Below are positions 11,061 through 20,009 of a stretch of DNA of 64,000 nucleotides, piece by piece. Under the pieces are notes generated by a model. The model worked only from the letters and a program-made list of their open reading frames with translations, was not told the origin of the DNA and searched no databases. The stretch's first letter is position 1; each line of letters opens with the position of its first letter. The DNA comes from Cytospora piceicola (Eukaryota > Ascomycota > Sordariomycetes > Diaporthales > Cytosporaceae). Location of the stretch: assembly GCA_023375675.1 (NCBI GenBank), contig JALQBC010000026.1, forward strand, positions 248,001 through 312,000, written 5' to 3'. The position numbers and the translations under genes were made by a program.

Positions 11061-12293
11061 CTATCGAACCATATTCAACGTCTCCAGAATCTCGTCATAC
11101 TCCATCTGCCTCTTGCCTCCTCCCCAAACATCATTCACGGCCTTCTCTGCAACCTTTCGAACCTGCTCGTCCGTCTTGACCCCGACCTCCGACAGCGTCG
11201 TTGGCAGGCCGAGCATCTTGACGAACCTATGGACCGCGTCTGAAGCCTCCTTCTCCTGCCAGCCGAGGGTTTCATTGAAGATCTCAAGGACCTTCGCCTG
11301 CGCTCTCGAAGCTCGGCTCCTCGTGTACCGCAGTACGGGCGCAAGCATCACGCAAGACGTCTCTCCGTGCAATACTCCAGCCACACTGCCAAGCTGGTGT
11401 CCTATAGCATGCGACGGTCCGAGTGGCACTCGATGTATAACGAGGCCCATGATGGCCTCCCGCGCTCCATACTGACATTCCGAAATCCCGTTCAATAACT
11501 CACTTTCATCTCCCCTCTCCTTTCCCTCCTTATACGCCCTCAACCCCTTTAGCAAACACCGCAGTCCCTTCTCAGTGTGCACGTTGACCTCCTTGACATC
11601 GTCTTCCCATGACCGGTCGTTACACATAATCTCCACGCAGTGGTCGACAGCCCTCACACCGCTGCTAAGCCACAGCCTTTCGGGGCTCGTAGCGGCGACT
11701 TTGGGGTCCAGCAGGATCAGGTCCGGCGCCCCGTGCTCCCAGCTCCCGAAGTGCTGCTTCTTGCCCTCCCCGTTGGTGCAGCTGCTCACGGGGTTCCACT
11801 CGGAGGCGCTCAGGCTCGTCGGCACGAGGATCAGCCTCACCCCCCCGGGCCCCCGCAGCGCGCCCTCCGGCGCCGCCCCCTTCTCCTCGTCGACCAGGGC
11901 CTCCACGTCGCCGGCCCCGAAGCCGCGCGCGAGGGTCCCGGCCAGGAGGCGCGCGGCCATGCACGCGTCGCTGTACGAGCTCGACCCGAGCGCGACCACG
12001 CAGTCGACGGCGCGGTCCTGGATGCGGTGGGCGATGTCGATGACGTCGGCGTAGGGGGAGTGGCTGCCGACCCCGGCCTTCCTGTCGACCACGAGGCCGC
12101 CCAGGGACCTCTCGAGGTCCTTGGCCACGGGCGTGTTGTTGTCGAGGGCCTTGCTCACGACGAGGAGGACGCGCTTGCTTTCCCACGCTTGGATCTGGGC
12201 GGGTATGTCCTCGAGGTATGAGGCGTCAAAGATGGCGTCGCAGCCTTTTCGGCTGGGCACGTCGAACTGTTGGATACGGGTTTTGGCAGGCAT
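11061..12293 (-). CDS. Iron-containing alcohol dehydrogenase / maleylacetate reductase-like protein
   Basis: Single exon, 410 aa. Order of blocks: N-terminal Rossmann-like half with VVALGSSSYSDACMAA (position of the family GGGSxxDxAK motif), VPTSLSASEWNPVSSC, DLILLDPKVAATSPERLWLSSGVRAVDHCVE, then the C-terminal helical half with GPSHAIGHQLGSVAGVLHGE. The three His of the metal site are present (His218 and the two in HAIGH/LHGE), but the Asp ligand of iron ADHs (GxDAxxH) is Arg214, and the cofactor-loop Lys is absent. Bacterial maleylacetate reductases also change that Asp. The family reduces maleylacetate or alcohols/aldehydes with NAD(P)H in aromatic catabolism; the reaction here is unproven. 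The 3' end faces the PLP enzyme gene. The ATG at 12293 matches the usual family start (QQFDVPSRKGCDAIFD). Confidence 0.75.
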   Translation of the reverse strand: MPAKTRIQQFDVPSRKGCDAIFDASYLEDIPAQIQAWESKRVLLVVSKALDNNTPVAKDLERSLGGLVVDRKAGVGSHSPYADVIDIAHRIQDRAVDCVVALGSSSYSDACMAARLLAGTLARGFGAGDVEALVDEEKGAAPEGALRGPGGVRLILVPTSLSASEWNPVSSCTNGEGKKQHFGSWEHGAPDLILLDPKVAATSPERLWLSSGVRAVDHCVEIMCNDRSWEDDVKEVNVHTEKGLRCLLKGLRAYKEGKERGDESELLNGISECQYGAREAIMGLVIHRVPLGPSHAIGHQLGSVAGVLHGETSCVMLAPVLRYTRSRASRAQAKVLEIFNETLGWQEKEASDAVHRFVKMLGLPTTLSEVGVKTDEQVRKVAEKAVNDVWGGGKRQMEYDEILETLNMVR

Positions 12294-13764
12294 TTTGTTC
12301 CGGATATCTATGCACGAAGAAAGAAATAGTCTGTGAAGACTCCGAGTGTGACGGTCAATGTCTTGACTGGTTGCTCAGTGGGCCTACATGACTACATATG
12401 TACGTATAAATATATAGAACATCTCGGTACCGGCCTCGGCTATGGATGACACGGTACCTGGGATCGACAGACATGCCGCCGACTCGGTGCCGCGCCGTTG
12501 AACATGTTGGTGAAGATATACTGATGTTGCCGAGCTCGGCAGCACAATGATCTAGGTTGATATATATGTATTACATATATGTATACAACATCGCACTTGG
12601 TAGCAACTGTAAGCAACAGCGCACCCAAACCGGCTCACAGGGCGTACAGGGCAGCATTCGGCCGGGGAAAATGGGTCAGCCTCCCGGTGACAGGGATGCT
12701 CTCCGGGAACCCACACCTCCGGGATCCCGCCAAAACAACCCTTGGAAAGAGGTCTTTGACCATCTGTGAGGTTCCCATGCTCCAATATCGCCTTTCTAGA
12801 GAGAACCTCATACGGCGGACTGTATTTGCTGGTCGGAGGATCCCGCACAGCAAGATTTGTTCGATACATATGAATACTAGATGAGCCAGGGATGATGGAG
12901 GATTCAGGGTAAATATGACCATCGAGGCTATTCCTTGATTGTTTATCATCTGTGCCTCCATTGCCTTAACGGTAATCCGCCTCGTCTGTCTAGGACCATA
13001 CTCTAATACAGTAAAAAAACGTGAAGATGTGCCATGTTATTGGAGATTAGTGACTGCCCAGGTGTGGATCTGCAATACCCCTGCTCAACTCAAAGCTGTG
13101 GGGGCTTGCTGGCTCGCCTTCCAACCAATGGTCGTGAGTGTGGATATGCCAGATGACGCCGACGTCTCGAGAGCTCAATGAAGCAGCTGACCTGAGCTGG
13201 CTGACCTTCAGCCACTCATCCCCAAGCAGCGCAAGCTAGACTCCCGAAGTATGAAGTCATCGCGCCCTGGCCCTCAGCGGCCGCTCGTGTACAGTAAGAT
13301 GGAATTAGGGCTATGCTCCGCAACGTAGCGAGTCGCTTTGCTGGGGAACACGATGAAGGCGCATTGAAGCCTGCAGTCTCACTCTGAGCGGGCTGCCGCC
13401 GTCTTACTGGTTTGCTGGCCCACCACGTCACTTTCCCCGAGCCCACATGGGCGCGTCTGCCATCCAGTCACCCATATTTCCATTTATATACCCCCCGCTC
13501 AACCATTCCCAGCACTCTGACCAGCGCATACGGACTGAATCAATATCGATAGCTACCTAGGTATCTAACAAGAACAATTCCCATATAATACCAGTCTTGA
13601 ACCTTCAAGTTAGCCATTAAATCAAGGAAACCAATCAGTCAATCATTTCTCTTCTTCAACATTTGAACTTCACGCCAACATTAAATTCTTACATTACATA
13701 CACTTTAACCTAAACTAAGTATTACCTCCCATCTCACCACCAAGTTCCGTGAACTTCATTCAAG
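12294..13764. other. Intergenic stretch with promoter-like sequence at both ends
   Basis: No coding sequence is supported. The right end reads like a fungal promoter and leader: a tttatatacccc TATA-like element near 13484 and an A/C/T-rich leader with few G for roughly 200 nt before the ATG at 13765. A TACCTAGGTA palindrome lies at 13554-13563. Confidence 0.5.
12405..12416 (-). promoter_or_regulatory. TATA-like element of the iron-ADH-like gene
   Basis: Read on the minus strand this is tatatatttata, about 112 nt upstream of the ATG at 12293. Placement is compatible with a TATA box and a short 5' leader, but no transcript evidence is available. Confidence 0.35.
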
Positions 13765-14328
13765 ATGGCAAAGAAGAACCTCGATTTCGTCTCCATCGCC
13801 TACATCGTGGCCGCAGTCTACTCGCTGGTCGAGCTCGGCTTGACGGCCTACCTCGTCAGCGTCTACAATGGCACCTACTACACCGGCTACTACTACAACG
13901 TCAGCGCATCCCCCGACCGCGTCAACTTCATGCTCTTCAACTCCGTCTGGTCCCTGCTCATCCTCGCATACCTGGGCCTCGTCCCCCTCTACTTGCCAAG
14001 ATTGTTCCACAAGCAGGCCGCCCTCGCCCTCGAGGCGATTACCATGATCTTCTGGTTCTCCGGGGCCGTTGCCCTGGCCGTGTGGGTCGGCATACCGTAC
14101 TGCCACGGCAACGACTTCTGCCAGTCGCTACAGGTTGCAGTTGCGTTCGGGTTCTTTACATGGTGAGTCCCAAAGCTACATGCTGCTTCGTCACTTCCAG
14201 TCCAGAAAGCTGACAAAGTATCATTCAGGGCGGTCTTCCTTGTCTTGACGGTCCTCGACACCATCGAGTTCACCAAGCACCGTCGCCACTCTGGCAACAG
14301 TCGCCGCAAGAACCAAACAGGCGCTTAG
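13765..14328 (+). CDS. MARVEL-domain-like four-helix membrane protein
   Basis: Two exons, 13765-14162 and 14229-14328, are separated by a 66-nt intron (gtgagt...attcag) and give 165 aa. Four hydrophobic segments are visible at about residues 8-30, 52-75, 82-105 and 115-145, with a Tyr-rich loop (YYTGYYYNVSAS, one possible glycosylation site NVS) after helix 1 and a Cys pair (CHGNDFC) in the loop before helix 4. The short cytosolic tail is basic (KHRRHSGNSRRKN). This layout and the loop Cys pair match fungal MARVEL-domain proteins, which sit in plasma or vesicle membranes and help organise lipid domains or trafficking. The function of this one is unknown. The start is the first ATG after a low-G leader, and the intron falls inside helix 4, preserving the frame (W/AVFLVL). 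Confidence 0.7.
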
Positions 14329-16536
14329 GCATGGAGACAAGTTTTCGTGGTATTCCCAAAGCGAGTCTTGTTGGGAAGCCTGCATTTCAGGGATCTTTGA
14401 TAGCCTTTGCTGCTTCAGCTGTTTTCGAAAGCGAGTATTGAAAAGAGAAATACCCACTTTTGCGGTTTGAGGCTGAGCTTCTCAATGCAGAGCAGTCAGC
14501 GGGTTTGGAATTCAAAATGTGGCGTTACGGTGTGTTATTATGTGGGAGAACATCAGGTTTGAAGACAAAATGGTATCGGGAAATACATATGTTATCAATG
14601 ATATATGCGCTTTAAGTACAAGCTATCATATAACCAAGTATTGTGGGCTGGGGCAATTACCAATCAATATGGTTGCCAATTAGGCAAAATTCAATGTTGC
14701 TCCGCATTGAAGTTCTATGGCTACATATGTATGGTGCTTGTATAATGGTTGAATATTTCAATTCGGAGGGACAACAAATATTCGGTTACATATGACACGA
14801 CATAACAATCAATGATGGTCGACTTATATAGGTATATTTATCAGTTTGGGACCAACATCATAAGCTGGAAGTCATGACAAGCGCTCCATTACTGTAGAAA
14901 ACTATTCAGCAATGGCCTCCCTTTGGCCCCCACATTCATCTTTCAGAAAAGCTCGGTTATACAGCATAGATAAGCATGATCTTCTGGTGTCTGCTTGATT
15001 TGTAGCGTCCTTCAAGAGCCGTCTGTGCTAAATGACGGCCCTGATTATGTGACGTTTGAAGGAGTTCCAGCCAAGAGGAACACAAAGGTGCGCCTTACAT
15101 GCTTATAAGCTTCGAATAACGTCCAGATGTCCTGTTCCTTACTATGGCGATATATGATATTATAAAACCAATAAAAAAAAACCAAGCGTGTTAATTCTGG
15201 ATAGTCTTTCGTTCATTTTAGGCGGCACCCTGGGGCAGTCCTCAGAAATAGTGGCAACTCGGAAAATCATAACTTGTTTCTTTACAACATTGGAGATTCC
15301 GGGCCCCCCGCCCCTTGTCCATTTCCAGGGCCACCACGTTGATTGTTCCGCCCTTCAACCTTGATGAATCACCTACTTAGCAATACTATTCAGTTTCAGG
15401 AAGTGGCAGAGTCAAGAGGATATTTTCTTCAATGTTCTACTGGCTGCGATGCGCTTTGTCTCTCGATTAATATGTCCCGAGGCCTTTTGGACTAAATTCG
15501 CTTGTATTATTAATAAATGGTAGTTAATCGACGAGTAGACGATAACGCGGTGTATAAATCTATCTTGTCTCATGTGCGCAGTAACTATTTGAGCAACACG
15601 GCACCTGGGCATCGCTTGCACAGGCGCTACTTGCTCAAACCCATATTGTAGTGCACTATGAGCGACTAATGGCTGATTGATGGTTGGGGGGGGGGGGTTT
15701 CGATTCTTTACAGCATTACCCTAACCCTGACTCACCTCTAGCCAACTCATTGGATACCAGGGTTGAGCTTTTAGAGAAAGAATGACAGTGGATATAGGTA
15801 CCTGGTAGATAAAGTCGGTCCTAAATATTCGGTAAATATATTGGTGATAGAAAACAGGGAACGGCTACGTCTTTGCATATATGTCGTGCCACGTGATGGC
15901 TGCCTAAAGCGCGCGAAACCCGCCCGTGTGGCAGGGAAGTCGCATCACACCCCAGCTCTGTCTCTCCTTTGCGAGAACCTCGGAAGTCCTGATACCTTCT
16001 AAAGCGGCATCTAAGAAGACCAGGGCGCTCAAGGGGTAACACGAGTTCCATCTACAGGGTAAGCGTCTGCCTAACGACACCCCCCGTGTCACCTCTCACC
16101 TCGCGCAAGCTTCTATCGCACCTCGCCCGCGGGGTCTCAGTCACAGCGACCTTTACTAAGTAACGGAAAGTTAAAGCAAAAAAAAGGCGAACCAACAGAG
16201 ATCGCGCGCATCATCACGCACCCTGTCACCAAGCTCTTTTATTTCCCGACGACCTATTTTGAGCGCATTGCATCCGCGCCACATAGAAACCGGGCTCAGC
16301 CGTACTGCATATCCGGCGTGCTGCCAGCCTGTGCTGCTGTCTCAGGTGGTCCGCCGCCCGCCCCCCTCACACACACACACACACACACACATACACTTCA
16401 CGTCACTTTACTTCATCACACAGCCCTTCCCGCCTTACGGGATTGGCCTGTCACGTCCCACCCCTGCCAGCCCGCAGTACCTCGGTACCTAACCCAGAGT
16501 ACACCACACTTCACATCACATCACCGCCAGGTAGCC
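14329..16536. other. Intergenic stretch with G12 tract and CA microsatellite
   Basis: No gene is supported over 2.2 kb. Visible features are a run of twelve G at 15686-15697, a nearby ccctaaccct telomere-like doublet (about 15718-15727, too short to be meaningful), AT-rich sequence at 14500-15200, and a CA microsatellite at 16368-16391 in the presumed leader of the next gene. Confidence 0.5.
16368..16391. repeat. CA dinucleotide microsatellite
   Basis: A perfect CA tract of about twelve dinucleotides lies about 145 bp upstream of the ATG at 16537, probably within the promoter or 5' leader of the XLF-tail-like gene. Confidence 0.8.
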
Positions 16537-17508
16537 ATGCCGTCCAACCTGCGCAGCACCCGTCACACGGCGCCCGTCGCCGATGAGACGACAGAAAGCG
16601 ACGTAAGCGAGCCGGAACCCCAGCCGCCTGCCGCGCGTCGCACGGCCAGCTCATCACCTCCCCCGCACAGAGCCTCATCGAAGCCGAAGCCGAAGGGTAG
16701 GTCGTCCGGGGCCGGCACCACGGCGGCGGCGGCGGCGGCCAGGCGGAAGGCAGGAGAAACCAAGCGGTCGCCACCAGCAGACGACGAAGGCTCCGAGACC
16801 GCGTCAGGGTCTGAGGGAGATGCAGCGCCGACGCGGCCTGGGGAGGAGAAGAATGCAGCCCAGGCGGGCGTCAGCGATGACGATGCGCCTACAGCCTCGC
16901 CGTCACCGCCCCCCGAGCGGTCCGGGGCGGAGCGAGCTGCGGTCCGTGATGGCGAGGACGAGGGCGCACCGACGGCCTCGCCGACGCCGTCTCCGTCTCC
17001 CAGGCAGTCCGGGTTGCCCTCGAGGAGGAAGAAGGACGACGCGCCCAGGGCCTCGCCATCACCATCACCATCCCCACCACCTCCCTCCCCGAAGCCCGTG
17101 CCGGCCAGAAAGAAGGGTGGTCTGGGCCGCCTGGGTGCCGCAAAGCGAGCCGAGGAGGCAAAGGCTGCGGAAGAAGCAGCAGCAGCCGCCGCGGCGGCGG
17201 CGGCGGCGTCAGCCGCTGCAGCAGAGTCCCCCACGCCCGCGCCGGAGGAGGCAGAGGGTGGCAGTCAAGCCAGACCGAAGAGGGGCAAGCTGGGCAAGCT
17301 GGGCGGCCTGAAGGGGAGGAAGAAAGTCAACGAGGCGGCGTCCTCGGAAGCTGGGGGTTCTCCCCCGCCTCGGGTGGCAAAGCCGGCCCAGGAGGAAAAG
17401 GCGCCGGAAACGGCGGAGCAGAGGGCGGACCGGAGACGGGCGGAGCTGAAGCAGGAGCTGGACAAGAAGGCCGCGACGGGGCCGGCGAGGAAGAAGAGAC
17501 GTTTTTGA
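16537..17508 (+). CDS. Low-complexity nuclear-type protein resembling the C-terminal tail of fungal XLF/Nej1
   Basis: Intronless, 323 aa, rich in Ala, Pro, Ser, Glu and Lys, and predicted disordered throughout. It has SPSPSP and PSPPP runs, an Ala13-type run near residue 220, and no globular domain. Two related basic boxes, KKGGLGRLGAAKR and KRGKLGKLGGLKGRKK, are followed by a charged helix (QRADRRRAELKQELDKK) and a terminal ARKKRRF. As I recall, fungal XLF/Nej1 (non-homologous end-joining factor) tails carry the same GKLGxIGG boxes, the RRxELKxxLExK helix and a basic Phe-ending Ku-binding motif. The globular XRCC4-like head expected upstream is not present in this frame or nearby. It may be a gene with only the tail, a misplaced duplicate, or an unrelated disordered protein of similar composition. 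The ATG at 16537 was chosen because the frame upstream is leader-like. Confidence 0.5.
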   Translation: MPSNLRSTRHTAPVADETTESDVSEPEPQPPAARRTASSSPPPHRASSKPKPKGRSSGAGTTAAAAAARRKAGETKRSPPADDEGSETASGSEGDAAPTRPGEEKNAAQAGVSDDDAPTASPSPPPERSGAERAAVRDGEDEGAPTASPTPSPSPRQSGLPSRRKKDDAPRASPSPSPSPPPPSPKPVPARKKGGLGRLGAAKRAEEAKAAEEAAAAAAAAAAASAAAAESPTPAPEEAEGGSQARPKRGKLGKLGGLKGRKKVNEAASSEAGGSPPPRVAKPAQEEKAPETAEQRADRRRAELKQELDKKAATGPARKKRRF

Positions 17509-17678
17509 AGGGGTTGTGGATGGAACCCGGCTGTTGCAGAGGGGACGACCTTCAAAATTCGTCCTTGCTTGTTGAATCTCGATAAGGCTCCAGAGATCAA
17601 AATGAGAATTGCTATCTACACAATGCTAGCTATTATATACTACTGTATCCAAGTCTATCCACATCCCTGCCTTCATCA

Positions 17679-20009
17679 TCAGTCCAACTCCACGGACGTA
17701 CAGCTGACATCCAACACCGTCTGGTTCACGTTCAGGCAATACGTCTGGTCCCCTCCCTTGGGACTGGTCAGGTTGATATTCGACGCGTAGATGTCACCGC
17801 ACACGCCCTCGCTGGAGCAGGCGAATTCGGCAACCTCCGGAGAGTACTTGGTGCTGGTCGTGCCGTTGAAGTTCTTGAAGTAAATCTCACTGATGGTCAG
17901 AGGCGAGGGGTATTCCAGGCAGAGGGTCGTGTTCTTCTGTCCGTAACACTGGGTGAGCTGGATAGCGAGGTCGACGTTGTCAATTGTGAAGCCGTCCTGT
18001 TTCACTGGCAGTTAGTATACTGTGGTTCGAGAAGGTTTGAAAGCTGATCCAAGAGCCTCCCGGCTGGGCCATGTCCTATAGAACAGCTAACAATGAGAGA
18101 AAGAGAAAGTAACGTACGAATGTGATGTTTTTGACGTGGCCATCGCCTCCGCCGCCTTTTGTTTTCCATTAGCTTCATTGCTTTCATTGTTTTGGATCAA
18201 AGTGATATCTTACCTTGCAGGTCGCCCGACAACGCCGAAGCGGTGTTGGGCCACACCTTGATGCGGGCGCCGGCCTGGGCGTTGTGCATTGAAATATTGG
18301 CCACATAGACATCCTCCACGATGTCATACTCCCCGGCATACTGGCCCAGGGAGCCGACGCTGATGCCGTGAGAGCCATTGCACCAGAGTGACTCCACAAG
18401 AATGTTGGTGGAGTTGGGCTTGAAGGAGACGCAGTCTGTTGCGGAGAAACGCTGTCAGCTATGGTCCCGCGGATCGGTTGAGGGGATGGTGTGACTGGTG
18501 GGTGGAAAGTGGGCACGCCTGCCCGCGAAGTGGTTGTATGTATAAGGGACATAAATCAAGGGGAAAGTAAGACTTACCATCCCCGTTGTTGACCACCGAG
18601 TTACTAATAGTGATATCGGAAGACCTGTAAGTGTCCCAGCCGTCCGTGTTCTTGGCCTCATGCTTGCTTGTCGAATACCCAGAAATGTCGAAATTGTTGA
18701 AGATAACATTCGAGGCATTGGCAGCAAAGACATAATACTGAGGTGAGTACCTCAGTACAATGTCGGTCAAAACGCTGTTGTTGAGGCCGTCGATTCCAAT
18801 GCTACACGTGAAGCACGACCAACGTCAGTAATCCGAACGCCATGATAAATGCACCAGGGCGGGAATGGGGGAAGTTCATCGACTCACAGGACTGGCCGGA
18901 GGATGTATTTGTCCTCAGCGTAGAGATCGTACCAGGTCTGACCGCTGCCATCCAGAGTGCCGCCTGTACAACGTGTTAGCCTCAGAAGATCTTATGCATG
19001 CAGTCAACGTTGTGCGACAGCCGGTGACATGTCGCAAGAGCGCGGTAGTCCTAGAGGCTGAGGCTGCGTAGCGTGGTGGAGCGGGATCGGAGAATTAAGC
19101 CAGGCATGTCGCTGTCGCAGTCGCAGCGGGCACGACGCCCAGCTACTGTGTGAGAGAACACGGGTAGGCGACGTGCGACCCACGGGCGAATGCAAGGGGT
19201 TGGCTGCCCTGCCGCTGCGTCTTGTTGCCTTGCGACGCATCACTCGAAGATCGAAGCTGTCACGTTTGACAACAGTGTCGCCAAAGTACCTGATATGCCT
19301 ACTCCCCCCGCCCCTGTATGCTGTGTCTACGGCCGAAGAGCCGTTGTTGTATCTCCTCGTGGAAACAGACGAATGCGACAGGCCTCTGGTCTGGGAACAC
19401 CAAGTAGAAAAATACACACCTCCGTAGATGAAGACGTCGTCGCCGCCAAGCTTGAAGAAGGACGTCACGTTTTGGAAGATGAACGGGAATGAGTTCGCCT
19501 GCCAGTAATCGGTGTCGTCGGTAAACTTGATAGTTCCTTGGATTTCTAGTGGTAATCGGTCAGCGGCCCGTCCCCGCTCATGCACAGCGTCGAAGCCAAG
19601 TCACTGCCCTGCCTTCTGAAACCACAGCAGCAGGTACGCGTGTTGACGCACGATATGGGGGGGTACGCAAGGGGGTGGGGGGGGGTTGAACAAGATGCAG
19701 ATACTCACCAATATCGATGGACTTCAGGAAGGTCCAGTCCATGGCCGTGCCAATGGTGTAGGTGGTATTCTTGTTGAAGACCACATGGCCACCATTATTG
19801 CACTCGTGAAAGGCAGACAGGATGTAGCTCGAATCATCTGTCCCATTGCCGTTCGCCTCCACGTAGCAGATCTTGGTCCGCTCCGGTGGACTTGGGACAG
19901 GCAGTCTTGGGTTGAAGGGAGACGGGGATACGTCTGGCCGGCTTGTGTAGGTTGTAGCAGCCACTTGAGCCACTGAGGCCAGCAAGGCCGTGAACACAGA
20001 GTATCTCAT
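17679..20009 (-). CDS. Secreted exopolygalacturonase, glycoside hydrolase family 28
   Basis: Seven exons on the minus strand: 20009-19709, 19545-19420, 18963-18888, 18801-18578, 18435-18214, 18155-18118 and 17996-17679, giving 434 aa. Residues 1-18 ([18 protein letters not shown]) form a signal peptide. The GH28 right-handed parallel beta-helix carries every catalytic element: NTDGWDT (Asp221), GDD (Asp242, Asp243), [13 protein letters not shown] (His265) and RIK (Arg300, Lys302). The [13 protein letters not shown] form and many NxS/T sites are typical of exo-acting pgaX-type enzymes, which release galacturonate from the non-reducing end of homogalacturonan outside the cell. All splice sites are GT-AG and every join restores family sequence, for example NNGDDCVSF across a 142-nt intron that splits the codon of catalytic Asp243. 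The second intron (18964-19419, 456 nt) is several times longer than any other in the window. Confidence 0.9.

Noticed and set aside
15715..15730. Telomere-like ccctaaccct
   Set aside because: Only about one and a half units; expected by chance in this amount of sequence.
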